This document shows positions 32,679-41,571 of a stretch of 64,000 nucleotides of DNA, piece by piece. The notes beneath the pieces are model-generated. The model had not been told where the DNA came from. It was given only the letters and a program-made list of their open reading frames with translations, and did not search any database. This DNA comes from Caballeronia calidae (GTDB lineage Bacteria > Pseudomonadota > Gammaproteobacteria > Burkholderiales > Burkholderiaceae). The DNA lies in contig NZ_FCOX02000030.1 of NCBI RefSeq assembly GCF_900044055.2, positions 44,347 through 108,346 of the forward strand. The letters run 5' to 3'. Positions within the stretch are counted from its first letter, which is position 1. Every line of letters starts with the position of its first letter. A program made the translations under genes and the position numbers.

Positions 32679-34040
32679 CTAATGAGTAAAACCGGCCGCC
32701 GTCTCCGAGAGGCTCTTGCCTTTGGTCTCGGGCGCGAGCCACTGTGACAATGCCGCGCCCAGACCCGCAATGCCGGCAGCGATCAGCATGGTCCCCGAGG
32801 GACCGATGTGGGTCATCGACCAGGGCAGAAGGAACGTGCCCAGACCCGCTCCGACCCGGCTGACGGCAGCCGCGAAGCCTGTTCCGATGCAGCGCACCTC
32901 GGTAGGGAAAACCTCTCCGGGATAGATGCCGGTCAACGTGTTGTATCCGGCGTTGAAAAAGGAGAAGACGAGGAACAGCACGAGCACTGCCGCCGGCGGC
33001 GCGCCGGTCCACAGACCGATCATCGCGAGGACGACGGTGCACAGCCATTGCGGCGGCACGGTCAGCGTGCGGCGGCCGAGCTTTTCGATCAACAGAACCG
33101 TCACGACGACGCCAGCCAAAGCAACCGCGGAGAGACCGATCCCGCCGGCGAGCCCGCCCCCGAGGCCGTATTTCTGAAGCACGCTGTCTGCGAATGTGCC
33201 GATCGCGAAGTACGGCGTCACGGCGCAGAACCAGAACATCGACATGAACAGCGTCGCTCGCCAGTATTGCGGCGAGAAGAGCATCCCGAACTTCACACCG
33301 GTGACGGCGGTGCATTCGCGCTCGACGTCGGCTGCGTCCGCGGCGCTCTCCATGTACCGGCGGGCAATCGCGCGTGCCTCGCCGGCGCGCTTCTGGTTCC
33401 ACAGCCAGCGCGGCGACTCGGGCAGTCCGAAGCGGGCAACAAACAGGATCGCCGCGATGAATGAGCTCGTGCCCAGGATGAACCGCCAGCCCAGGTGGGT
33501 CGATTCGTTCAGCCAGAAACCGACAGCGAAGGCGATCATGAATCCGGCATACCAGGCAATCTGAGTCAAACCCATCATCCGTCCTCGCAGGCGCGAGGGT
33601 GCGAATTCCGACATGAGCGGCCAGCCAACGGAATATTCAGCGCCGATCGCGACGCCCATCATGAGGCGCACGATGAACAGCTCCAGCGGGGAGCTGACGA
33701 AGAATTGCATCGCGGAAGAGATGAGGAAGAGACCCATGTCCGCCATGAAAAGCGGTTTGCGGCCGTACTTGTCGGCGGCCCAGCCGCCCAGTGGAGAACC
33801 GAACAGGATGCCGAACAATGCGCCGGCGGCGATCAGACCTTCCCAGAACGTCGAGACGCCGAGTTCGGCGGTTAGCCTGGCACTCACGGGGCCGACTATC
33901 CCAAGGATATAGCCGTCGAGAAACATCCCGCCTGTAAGGACGAAAATCATCCTCATCATGAAGCGTCGTTTGAACGCCAGGGATGTCTCGGCCTCGGCGA
34001 TATCGCCAAAGCTCGTGAGAGTATTGTTCTGCAATGACAT
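32679..34040 (-). CDS. MFS transporter, sugar-porter-like, 453 aa
   Basis: Twelve-helix carrier with the loop 2-3 motif GGWAADKYGRKPLF, the sugar-porter PESPRWLW at the end of the first half, GIYPGEVFPTEVRCIGTGF in helix 10 and PETKGKSL at the C-terminus. The strong AGGAGG site supports the ATG at 34040. Despite the sugar-porter signature, related proteins move aromatic or amino acids and amines, and the genes around it concern amine oxidation. The substrate is open. Confidence 0.88.
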   Translation of the reverse strand: MSLQNNTLTSFGDIAEAETSLAFKRRFMMRMIFVLTGGMFLDGYILGIVGPVSARLTAELGVSTFWEGLIAAGALFGILFGSPLGGWAADKYGRKPLFMADMGLFLISSAMQFFVSSPLELFIVRLMMGVAIGAEYSVGWPLMSEFAPSRLRGRMMGLTQIAWYAGFMIAFAVGFWLNESTHLGWRFILGTSSFIAAILFVARFGLPESPRWLWNQKRAGEARAIARRYMESAADAADVERECTAVTGVKFGMLFSPQYWRATLFMSMFWFCAVTPYFAIGTFADSVLQKYGLGGGLAGGIGLSAVALAGVVVTVLLIEKLGRRTLTVPPQWLCTVVLAMIGLWTGAPPAAVLVLFLVFSFFNAGYNTLTGIYPGEVFPTEVRCIGTGFAAAVSRVGAGLGTFLLPWSMTHIGPSGTMLIAAGIAGLGAALSQWLAPETKGKSLSETAAGFTH

Positions 34041-34490
34041 AGTAGCTCCTCCTGTTTTCATTCAGCCGGCATCTGTGGGATGCCCGGCTCGTGCGCTCGT
34101 GCTGCAGCGCCGAATGGTCTCTACGCGAGTCCCTTATTCCCGCGCGATCGTTGCGGCAAGGCGATGGGCTCTATTTATTTGATACGCGCGAAGCATAGGT
34201 GCACGACATCTAATGACATCGGACCTTCATCGAGTTAAATCCGGTATGCAGAAGTTATCGACTCGATAAGACGAGTCGAATCGTGTCGCGATCACATGTC
34301 GCACGAACGGCAGGGTTTCGTTGTCAACTGATTGCGATGCAGCGCTTTGGAACTGCATCGCTTGTCGATGATCGGACGGGACTTTCCGTCCCGTACCGCT
34401 ATTTGAAGTCAGACAGGCATCTGTCGGCTAGAACGTTTCCGACGTATCGACGGAATGCCGCCTGATGCGCAGGCCAGTGCACCCACGCAC
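34041..34490. other. intergenic region MFS / aldehyde dehydrogenase
   Basis: 450 bp between the aldehyde dehydrogenase stop and the MFS start. It holds an 8-bp inverted repeat at 34258-34279 and an imperfect hairpin in the MFS leader at 34063-34089. No gene is supported. The MFS promoter is expected here. Confidence 0.6.
34258..34279. promoter_or_regulatory. inverted repeat upstream of MFS gene
   Basis: TCGACTCG (34258-34265) and CGAGTCGA (34272-34279) form a perfect 8-bp inverted repeat around ATAAGA, about 220 bp upstream of the MFS start. It could be an operator or a weak terminator of the upstream dehydrogenase transcript. Confidence 0.35.
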
Positions 34491-35990
34491 TTACGCTTCA
34501 TCCGTTTCGTCATCGTTCAGATCGAGCCAGATGGTCTTGAGCTGCGTGTACTGGTCGTGTGCATGCAGAGAGTTATCGCGACCGCCGAAGCCCGATTGCT
34601 TATAGCCGCCGAACGGGGTCGTAATGTCGCCCTCACCGAAGGAGTTCACCGTCACGGTGCCTGCGCGAATGGCACGCGCGGCACGCAATGCCCGCTTGCC
34701 ATTGCCGGCGAACACGGACGCGCACAGGCCATATTCGGTGTCGTTCGCGACGTCGATGGCTTCCTTCAAGCTATCCACCGTGATCACCGACAGGATCGGC
34801 CCGAAGATTTCCTCGCGCGCGAGCTTCGCGTCGTTGCTCGCAACGTCGACGATGGTCGGATGCACATAGCGCCCTTCACTCGTCTGACCGCCGAAAAGCA
34901 CATTGTTATCGTCAGAGAGATAGGACTGAACCTTCTCGTAGTGCGACTTCGAAACCAGCGGCCCGACCCGGTTAGCGGGATCGAGCGGGTCGCCCACGCG
35001 CCATTGCGCGGCGAGCGTCACCATCTTGTCGAGCAGCGCAGCCTTGATGTCGCGATGCACGATCAACCTTGTAATCGCCGAGCAGTTCTCGCCCATGTTC
35101 CAGAGCGCGCCATTGACGACATGCTCCGCCACGGCATCGAGATTCGTTACGTCGGGCATCACGATGCAGGGGTTTTTCCCGCCCATCTCGAGCACGACTT
35201 CCTTCAGATTGCTTTCCGATGAGTAGGAAAGGAATCGCCGCCCGGTAGCAGTCGAGCCGGTGAACGACACCATGTCGATGTCGGGATGGCGGCCGATCGA
35301 CTCGCCCACCGACCGGCCGCTGCCGGTCACGACATTGAACACGCCGGCAGGAATGCCTGCTTCGAGCGCGAGTTCGGCGACGCGCATCGTAGTCAGCGAG
35401 GTTTCGACGGCGGGCTTCACGACGAGGGAGCAACCTGCCGCGAGAGACGGGCCGATTTTCCATGCCAGCATCAGCAGCGGGAAATTCCACGGCAACACCA
35501 GACCCACGACGCCGACCGGTTCACGCACGATCATCGAGATGTGATTGTCCGATGCCGGAGAGACCTGGTCGTAGATCTTGTCGATTGCCTCGGCATGCCA
35601 GCGCAGCACATTGACCGTTTCGGGAACATCGACCGTCTGACAGTCGAAAATGGTCTTGCCCGCATCGAGACTTTCCATCACCGACAACTCGAGCGTGCTT
35701 TTCTCGATGAGATCCGCGAGACGGAGAATGGCGTGCTTGCGTTCAGCGGGGTGCAGCTTCGACCAGCGGCCGTCGTTGAATGCAGTGCGCGCGCTTGCGA
35801 CAGCCAGATCGACATCGGCCTTGGAACAGGCCGGCAGGTCCGCGAGGCGCTCGCCGGTGGCGGGATTGGTGGTCGTGAACGTTTCGCCCGACAGCGCACC
35901 GCAGAGCTTGCCGTCGATGATCGCAGAAGTCGGCAGTTTCAGGTCGTGGGCGATCCGGTGATACTCGCTCGCGGACAGAAAATCGGTCAT
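34491..35990 (-). CDS. NAD(P)-dependent aldehyde dehydrogenase, second copy, 499 aa
   Basis: ALDH with GLVLPWNFP, FTGSTATGRRF, catalytic Glu268 in LEMGGKNP and Cys303 in GENCSAITR. It is clearly paralogous to the enzyme at 18168, sharing the RAGTVTVN-FGEGD and FGG-QSGFGGRD C-terminal blocks. The ATG at 35990 has TGGAGACC upstream. It probably oxidises the semialdehyde made by the second oxidase/lyase pair. Its promoter region carries element B, which matches element A upstream of the FAD oxidase. Confidence 0.92.
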   Translation of the reverse strand: MTDFLSASEYHRIAHDLKLPTSAIIDGKLCGALSGETFTTTNPATGERLADLPACSKADVDLAVASARTAFNDGRWSKLHPAERKHAILRLADLIEKSTLELSVMESLDAGKTIFDCQTVDVPETVNVLRWHAEAIDKIYDQVSPASDNHISMIVREPVGVVGLVLPWNFPLLMLAWKIGPSLAAGCSLVVKPAVETSLTTMRVAELALEAGIPAGVFNVVTGSGRSVGESIGRHPDIDMVSFTGSTATGRRFLSYSSESNLKEVVLEMGGKNPCIVMPDVTNLDAVAEHVVNGALWNMGENCSAITRLIVHRDIKAALLDKMVTLAAQWRVGDPLDPANRVGPLVSKSHYEKVQSYLSDDNNVLFGGQTSEGRYVHPTIVDVASNDAKLAREEIFGPILSVITVDSLKEAIDVANDTEYGLCASVFAGNGKRALRAARAIRAGTVTVNSFGEGDITTPFGGYKQSGFGGRDNSLHAHDQYTQLKTIWLDLNDDETDEA

Positions 35991-36100
35991 ACGGTCTCCA
36001 TTGATATAAGTATTCGACACCAGCCCGACAACACGGCCGTTCTCGAAGTCAGAAATAAATCGACACGTTCACACTTTTCCAGGCGAGGCATCGCGTCACA

Positions 36101-36169
36101 AACGATATCGAACTGCAAATACTGTCGCCAACGATATTTTCTTGGACGAAACCAGTACTTTTGGTTATG
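36101..36169 (-). promoter_or_regulatory. composite regulatory element B upstream of aldehyde dehydrogenase
   Basis: Contains ACGATATCGAA, CCAACGATATTTT and ACTTTTGGTTATG in the same register as element A. The 33-bp motif proper is 36137-36169. It is 111-180 bp upstream of the start codon. Likely target of one of the LysR regulators. Confidence 0.6.
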
Positions 36170-36201
36170 GACGAGCTCCGACTCGGCGGCTGACGATGCG
36201 A

Positions 36202-36984
36202 TTACAACTGCTGCGGACGGACGATATGCGCGCCCTGCCGTTCTTCGCGCGCAGCCTGCGTCTGTTTCAGCACACCGACGAGCCGGCTTTCGATGCCGTT
36301 CGTCGGCGCACTTGGCACGTAGGCGAGGATGCGGGTGTCGAGACCTGTCGCGATCGCGGCCACGGTCAGCACGATGAGCGCGCCCATCGCGCGGCGCAGA
36401 TGCTCGCCCACGCCGAGCGAACGCTTGAGCCTATCCAGCGCGCGCTTGCCGAGACTCGACGCCACCGCAAGCGAACTCGCGGCCCCCGCGGCATACGCGG
36501 CGAGCGCTGCTGCCGTGTGCCAGCTCGCGCCATGCAAGGCCGCGCCCGTGAGAATCACGCCGAGGATCGGGCCAGCGCACGGCGCCCACAGGAGACCGGT
36601 CGCCGCGCCGAGCAGCATCGATGAGGCGATGCGGCGCGTCGTGCCCTGCGCCTGCGAATGCGCGACGAAGCGATCCGCGAGCGCCGACAACGGACGCGTG
36701 AAGCGCTCGGCGATCGACGGAAACAGCAGCGCCGCGCCGAAGAGCGCGAGCGTGGCGAGCGCGATCCAGCGCCCGTACTGGCTCAATTGCGCGGCACCCG
36801 CGAGACCGGCGACACCGATGCCGGTCACGAGCGCGAACGTGCCTGCGAGTCCGGCGAGAAGCGGCAGCCGATCGGTGACGAAAGCCTTGTCCGAACGCGC
36901 GAACACGAACGGCACGACCGGCAGGATGCAGGGACTCAGCACGGTGAACACGCCGCCGAGAAATGCGATGACGATGAGTGACAT
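36202..36984 (-). CDS. CcdA/DsbD-like thiol:disulfide membrane protein, 260 aa
   Basis: Six-helix inner-membrane electron carrier that passes reducing power from cytoplasmic thioredoxin to periplasmic thiol proteins. Redox-active cysteines are in VLSPCILPVVPF (helix 1) and LLWAPCAGPILG (helix 4), the two hallmark motifs. A GGAAG site precedes the ATG at 36984. It diverges from the TlpA-like gene at 37278 and the two are probably functional partners. The C-terminal cytoplasmic tail is basic. Confidence 0.88.
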   Translation of the reverse strand: MSLIVIAFLGGVFTVLSPCILPVVPFVFARSDKAFVTDRLPLLAGLAGTFALVTGIGVAGLAGAAQLSQYGRWIALATLALFGAALLFPSIAERFTRPLSALADRFVAHSQAQGTTRRIASSMLLGAATGLLWAPCAGPILGVILTGAALHGASWHTAAALAAYAAGAASSLAVASSLGKRALDRLKRSLGVGEHLRRAMGALIVLTVAAIATGLDTRILAYVPSAPTNGIESRLVGVLKQTQAAREERQGAHIVRPQQL

Positions 36985-37044
36985 GAGATGGGTCTTCCAT
37001 GGAATGCGGTTGGACGAGCCGGCAACGGATGCCGGGGCGATGTG

Positions 37045-37247
37045 CGTATTGCAGCGCGTTCGTGTATCGCAGAAATTTCCGGAACGGCGCCGCGTGCAAC
37101 GCCGTGTATCGGCTCTGCCGGCGGATACATGGCGATACGAACGGCCGGCTTTGTATCGCCGTGTATCTGGCGCGCGTGCCGATACAGAGCGATTCACATT
37201 GGGCCCAAGCGGGACACGCGCGCGATACATCCGCGCGTTTCAATACG
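37045..37247. promoter_or_regulatory. symmetric array of ten GTAT(C/T) boxes between ccdA-like and tlpA-like genes
   Basis: Seven-base boxes of the form TGTATCG or its complement begin at 37045, 37063, 37105, 37123, 37133, 37152, 37162, 37180, 37223 and 37241 (outermost two read CGTATTG/CAATACG). Intervals are 18, 42, 18, 10, 19, 10, 18, 43, 18, mirror-symmetric about 37146, with box orientations also mirrored. It fits a shared divergent regulatory region. The factor is unknown. Confidence 0.6.
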
Positions 37248-37277
37248 CTCCAACGTCGACTCAAAGGAGAACCCGTC

Positions 37278-37853
37278 ATGTTCGATCGACTCAAGATCGC
37301 CGCCGTCGTCACCGCGATGGTTGCAGCGTCAGGCGCCGTTGCGGGGCTTGCGGCTTTTACATCAGCCGGGAATGTGTCCAGTGCCGCTACGGCGCAGCAG
37401 AGCGGCATGCAGGCGCCGGATTTCGCGGGCATCGATAACTGGATCAACAGCGCGCCGCTGGATCTCGAGCAGTTGCGCGGCAAGGTCGTGCTCGTCGATT
37501 TCTGGACGTTCGATTGCATCAACTGCGCGCATACGCTGCCGCATGTGAAGGACTGGTATGCGCGCTATCGCGACAAGGGACTCGTGGTCGTCGGCGTGCA
37601 TACGCCCGAGTACGCGTTCGAACGGGATATCGGCAATCTGAAGAAGGCGGTCGCGAAATACGGAATCGAATATCCGGTCGCGCAGGACAATCGATACGCG
37701 ACGTGGAACGCGTACAACAATCAATACTGGCCCGCGTTCTATCTCATCGATCAGAACGGGAAGATCGTGTATAGCCACTTCGGCGAAGGGCGATATGCGC
37801 AGACGGAGGAAGCGATTCGCGGCCTGCTCGGCTTAAGTGGAACGCAGCGTTGA
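37278..37853 (+). CDS. TlpA/ResA-like thioredoxin-fold protein, 191 aa
   Basis: An N-terminal hydrophobic segment (VVTAMVAASGAVAGLAAF) acts as a signal or membrane anchor, putting the redox domain in the periplasm. The active site is the CxxC of WTFDCINCAHTLP; the cis-proline region YWPAFYLID follows. WTFDCINC is typical of DipZ-like and NHL-linked redoxins. AAAGGAGA precedes the ATG. Presumed partner of the divergent CcdA-like protein, which would keep the CINC cysteines reduced. Confidence 0.88.
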   Translation: MFDRLKIAAVVTAMVAASGAVAGLAAFTSAGNVSSAATAQQSGMQAPDFAGIDNWINSAPLDLEQLRGKVVLVDFWTFDCINCAHTLPHVKDWYARYRDKGLVVVGVHTPEYAFERDIGNLKKAVAKYGIEYPVAQDNRYATWNAYNNQYWPAFYLIDQNGKIVYSHFGEGRYAQTEEAIRGLLGLSGTQR

Positions 37854-37885
37854 AAAAAAAAGCGCGCCCGCGGTGGGCGCGCCTT
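37853..37885 (-). terminator. terminator of the BASS transporter gene
   Basis: Stem GCGCGCCC / GGGCGCGC with a 5-nt loop (37862-37882) and a run of nine A on the plus strand at 37853-37861, which reads as U9 in the minus-strand transcript. It also lies at the end of the convergent TlpA-like gene and may act in both directions. Confidence 0.85.
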
Positions 37886-37911
37886 TGCGTTCGATTGCTC
37901 GATGCGACCGC

Positions 37912-38871
37912 TCAGCCTTGCCGCACGACAGCGCCGTGCGCGTCGGCGTCGCGCGTCGAGCCTTTCGCCGGGCGTCCCGCCCAGTAGCCCGCGAGCATCG
38001 ATCCCGACAGGTTGTGCCACACCGAGAACAGCGCGCCCGGCAACGCGGCGATCGGCGTGAAGTACAGCTTGCCGAGCGTCGCGGCGAGGCCCGAATTCTG
38101 CATGCCGACTTCGATCGCGAGGGTGCGGCACACGGCTTCATCGAAGCCGAGCAGACGCCCGCCCCAGTATCCGCCCAGCAAGCCGATGCCGTTATGCAGC
38201 ACCACGCCGATCGCGACGACCATGCCGACGGACGCGATGCTCTTCTGCGTGCCGCCCACGACCGCCGCGATGATCAGCAGGATCGACACCATCGACACGA
38301 GCGGCAGCGCCCATTCGACCTTGCGCACGAGCTTGCCGAAGAAATGATTCACGACGAGGCCGATCACGATCGGCAGCGCGACGATCTGCACGATGCTCAT
38401 CAGCATGCCGTGCACATCGACGGCGATCGACGCATCCACATAAAGGCGCGTGAGCAGTGGCGTCGCGAACACGCCGACGAGCGTCGACAGCGCGCTGATC
38501 GTCACGGACAGCGCGACGTCGCCACGCGCGAGATAGATCATCACGTTCGACGCCGTGCCGCTCGCGACGCTGCCGACGAGCACCATGCCCGCCATCAGAT
38601 CGGGCGGCATGCGCAATGCCTTCGCGATGACCCATGCGGCGAGCGGCATCACGAGGTAATGCAGGACGATGCCCGCGACTACGGGCGCGGGCCGCGTGAA
38701 GACGCGCCGGAAATCGTCGATGGAGAGCGTGACGCCCATCGACAGCATGATGATCGTGAGAAGCGTCGTGACGTGCGGCGCGATGCACGTCACGGATGAG
38801 GGCGCGCAATAGGCGGCGACGGAGGCCAGTACGGCCCAGAGCGGGAATAAGCGGGTGATGCGGGCAAGCAT
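37912..38871 (-). CDS. bile acid:sodium symporter (BASS) family transporter, 319 aa
   Basis: About ten hydrophobic helices and the family segments MLSMGVTLSIDDFRRV, GMVLVGSVASGTASNVMIYLA and IEVGMQNSGLAATLG, which match the PanS/YocS-type bacterial BASS proteins. The ATG at 38871 has GAGG 10 bp upstream. Substrates in this family include ketopantoate, bile-acid-like anions and other organic acids, so the substrate is not assigned. It ends at a strong terminator. Confidence 0.88.
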   Translation of the reverse strand: MLARITRLFPLWAVLASVAAYCAPSSVTCIAPHVTTLLTIIMLSMGVTLSIDDFRRVFTRPAPVVAGIVLHYLVMPLAAWVIAKALRMPPDLMAGMVLVGSVASGTASNVMIYLARGDVALSVTISALSTLVGVFATPLLTRLYVDASIAVDVHGMLMSIVQIVALPIVIGLVVNHFFGKLVRKVEWALPLVSMVSILLIIAAVVGGTQKSIASVGMVVAIGVVLHNGIGLLGGYWGGRLLGFDEAVCRTLAIEVGMQNSGLAATLGKLYFTPIAALPGALFSVWHNLSGSMLAGYWAGRPAKGSTRDADAHGAVVRQG

Positions 38872-39179
38872 GAAAGGCAATCCTCGAATGTCGTAGCGTG
38901 TCGTGTGTTTCAGCGAAAGCGGCGGCGCGGGATGACCGGACGGTCGCGGACGACTGAAGCTTGCCTTCGTGGGGCGGATGCCGGCGCGCGTGCCGGAGCG
39001 CGCGGGTCACGCGCGTGTCCGGCCGTACGGCGGGCTGGCGCGGCATTTTACCCGCTGCGGCAAGCCAATTCGGGAGGCGCTTAATTTTTATGAAACGTGT
39101 TGTTCCGGTTCACGACTCATTCGGAGCTAATTCTGCGGCGTCAAGATGCGCATCAAACAACCGAACCAAGGAGATGATC
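38872..39179. other. intergenic region
   Basis: 308 bp, GC-rich on the left with several short inverted repeats around 38985-39030 and A/T-richer near 39080-39160. It should hold divergent promoters for the BASS gene and the following membrane protein. I see no gene or clear operator. Confidence 0.5.
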
Positions 39180-39689
39180 ATGACGCCGATCGCCATCATT
39201 CAAGGCACGCCGACGTGGGTATGGGTGCTGCTCGCATTTCTTGTCTATCGCGGATGCAAGGCGTTGCAGGCCAGCACGACGCCGATTTCCAAACTCGCGA
39301 TCGTGCCGCTGATTTTCGCGGGCATGGGCATCGCGCATCTGGCATCGGCGCCGCTCGCGGGCTGGGCCGCCACCGCCATGTGGGTCGTCGCGCTTGGCGC
39401 CGGCGTCGTGGGCGGCGTCTTCACGGCGAGCCGCACGCGCTTCATCGTCGATCCGATTGCGCGTACCGTGATGCTGCCGGGCTCTTTCGTGCCCCTGCTG
39501 CTGATCGCCGCCACCTTCATCGCGAAGTTCTGGCTCGGCTTCGAGATGGCGACCGTGGCGAATATGTCTGCGCTTGCGAGTTACGTCGTGATCGATGCGG
39601 CCGTGTCGGGCATCGTTGCGGGCATGTTCGCCGGCCGGTTCTTCACCTACTGGAAGACGATGCACGCGCTCCGTGCATCATGGGCCTGA
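39180..39689 (+). CDS. hypothetical membrane protein (DUF6622-like), 169 aa
   Basis: AAGGAG lies 6 bp ahead of the ATG at 39180; another in-frame ATG two codons earlier is possible. Begins MTPIAIIQGTPTWVWVLLAF and shows five hydrophobic segments with a short cytoplasmic connection (TASRTRFIVDPIARTVMLPG). The opening and TM pattern resemble DUF6622 proteins of Burkholderiales. The function is unknown. It stands alone, 112 bp from the DUF899 gene. Confidence 0.75.
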   Translation: MTPIAIIQGTPTWVWVLLAFLVYRGCKALQASTTPISKLAIVPLIFAGMGIAHLASAPLAGWAATAMWVVALGAGVVGGVFTASRTRFIVDPIARTVMLPGSFVPLLLIAATFIAKFWLGFEMATVANMSALASYVVIDAAVSGIVAGMFAGRFFTYWKTMHALRASWA

Positions 39690-39801
39690 ACGCGGGCCGA
39701 AATACCGTCACACTTGTTACTCCCGTTCATCCGCTTTCGGGTCCAGACTAACTCACGGCAAACATCGTTCGAGAGTCCACACTCAGGAGGTTGCAAAAGC
39801 C

Positions 39802-40569
39802 ATGACTACATCAGACGAAATGCGCACACCGCCGGTCGTGTCGAAAGAGGAATGGGAAGCGGCGCGCGCGGCGTTGCTCGTGAAGGAAAAGGCTCACACC
39901 CGCGCACGCGACGCGCTCGCCGCCGAGCGCCGCCGCATGCCGTGGATGACCGTGCAAACGGACTATGTGTTCGAAGGCCCTGACGGCAAGATCGGCTTGC
40001 TCGATCTGTTCGAGGGCCGGCGTCAATTGATCGTCTATCGCGCGTTCTACGAGCCCGGCGTGTTCGGCTGGCCCGAGCACGCGTGCCGCGGCTGTTCGAT
40101 GGTCGCCGATCAGGTCGCGCATGTCTCGCATCTGAACGCGCGCGACACGACGCTCGTGTTCGTGTCGCGTGCGCCGCAACAGGACATCGCGCAACTGAAG
40201 CAACGCATGGGCTGGGACATTCCGTGGTTCACGCTGACGGATCGCTTCGATGCCGACTTCGGCGTCGACGAATGGCACGGCACCAACGTGTTCTTCCGCG
40301 ATGGCGACCGTGTGTTTCGCACGTACTTCCTCAACAATCGCGGCGATGAACAGATGGGCAATACATGGAACTATCTCGACATCACGCCACTCGGCAGGCA
40401 GGAGCTTTGGGAAGACTCGCCCGAAGGCTATCCGCAGACACCGACCTATAAATGGTGGAACTGGCATGACAGCTATGTCGCGGATGCGCCGCCCGACAAG
40501 AAGTGGGTCGAGGTGTCGGACGCGGGCGAGGCGGCGTTCCGGGCAGAGAGTGCGAAGAACAAATCGTGA
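39802..40569 (+). CDS. DUF899 thioredoxin-like protein, 255 aa
   Basis: Matches the DUF899 family: VSKEEWEAARAALLVKEKAH, ERRRMPWM, then a thioredoxin-like core with RAFYEPGVFGWPEHACRGCS (CxxC), FVSRAPQQDIAQLKQRMGW and DEWHGTNVFFRDG. These proteins are cytoplasmic and functionally uncharacterised; a redox or peroxiredoxin-like role is inferred from the fold. AGGAGG is 11 bp before the ATG. It converges on the alpha/beta hydrolase gene with 7 bp between stops. Confidence 0.9.
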   Translation: MTTSDEMRTPPVVSKEEWEAARAALLVKEKAHTRARDALAAERRRMPWMTVQTDYVFEGPDGKIGLLDLFEGRRQLIVYRAFYEPGVFGWPEHACRGCSMVADQVAHVSHLNARDTTLVFVSRAPQQDIAQLKQRMGWDIPWFTLTDRFDADFGVDEWHGTNVFFRDGDRVFRTYFLNNRGDEQMGNTWNYLDITPLGRQELWEDSPEGYPQTPTYKWWNWHDSYVADAPPDKKWVEVSDAGEAAFRAESAKNKS

Positions 40570-40576
40570 AGTCGAG

Positions 40577-41449
40577 TTATCGTTTCTGACCGCCACCTCG
40601 TTCGAGCGCGCCCATGAACGTCAGCCATTCGCCGACGATCGCCTCGGGCGCGTCTTCCTGCATCAGATGTCCCGAACCAGGCACGCGCGTGAAGCGTGAA
40701 CCAGGCATCAGCGACGCCAGTTCGACACCGCGCTCGACCGGAATCCATTCGTCTTCCTCGCCCCAAAGAATTGACACCGGGCACGTCAATTCGCCATAGC
40801 GCGGTTGAACCTCATCCGTATATCGCTGATCCATCTGCGCGATCTGCCGATAGAACGCGGCCTGCCCTCGTTCGCCGGTCCACGGCCGCGTGTAGATGCG
40901 CAACGTCTCCTCCGGCAAGCGCCGATGCGCCGCGCCTTGCAGATAAGCATCGAGCATCGCCTGATGCATGTACGGCGGCACACCCGCGAACGCGGCTTCA
41001 TGCTGCCGCACATGGCGCACGAAGGGCGATCCCCACGGCGCGACAGCGACCGGATCGACGAGCATCAGCGAACGATACGCACAGTCGTTCAACAGCGCGG
41101 CTCTGAGCGATGTCGCGCCGCCGAAATCATGCGCGAGCACATCGGGCAATGCGCCGTTCCAGCCGGCGCTCCAGTGCGCGATCAGCGCGGCCAGCACGCG
41201 ATTCTGCACGCCGAGCGACACCTCCTGTCCATCGCGCATGTCCGATGCGCCATAGCCGAGAAGATCGAAGTAATGCACGCGCCGCGAACGTGCCGCGATC
41301 GGTGCGATGCGTCGCCATACCTGCGATGAAAACGGCGTGCCATGCACCATCACGAGCGGCGCACCCTCGCCGATCACGCCATAACGCACCGATTGGTCCT
41401 CGAATTCGAACGCGTGATCGAGGAGCAATGCATCTTTCGTTTCACTCAT
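40577..41449 (-). CDS. alpha/beta hydrolase, haloalkane-dehalogenase/epoxide-hydrolase-like, 290 aa
   Basis: The nucleophile elbow reads AHDFGGA with Asp108 instead of Ser, as in haloalkane dehalogenases, fluoroacetate dehalogenases and epoxide hydrolases. HGTPFSS near residue 36 forms the oxyanion loop, LWGEEDEWIP carries the acid, and GSGHLMQED carries the histidine. A lid domain spans about 135-205. The substrate cannot be deduced. The start is the ATG at 41449; an upstream in-frame ATG lacks a ribosome site. Confidence 0.85.
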   Translation of the reverse strand: MSETKDALLLDHAFEFEDQSVRYGVIGEGAPLVMVHGTPFSSQVWRRIAPIAARSRRVHYFDLLGYGASDMRDGQEVSLGVQNRVLAALIAHWSAGWNGALPDVLAHDFGGATSLRAALLNDCAYRSLMLVDPVAVAPWGSPFVRHVRQHEAAFAGVPPYMHQAMLDAYLQGAAHRRLPEETLRIYTRPWTGERGQAAFYRQIAQMDQRYTDEVQPRYGELTCPVSILWGEEDEWIPVERGVELASLMPGSRFTRVPGSGHLMQEDAPEAIVGEWLTFMGALERGGGQKR

Positions 41450-41571
41450 GGCGTATCCCTTGAATGTCGATACGTGAGGATAAAGCACGTCGCCGAAGAC
41501 CGCACTTGACCGTCGCGGTCCGATCTTCTATATTCCTGATTGGCTATATAACCGGATGGTCATTGAATCGC

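Noticed and set aside
37045..37247. CRISPR array
   Set aside because: The repeated units are only 7 bp, alternate in orientation and have unequal spacers, unlike CRISPR repeats of 24-37 bp with uniform spacers.
36431..37522. A long minus-strand frame crossing the symmetric intergenic array
   Set aside because: Its reading is dominated by repeated Arg/Thr-rich peptides created by the repeated TGTATCG boxes and overlaps two convincing genes.
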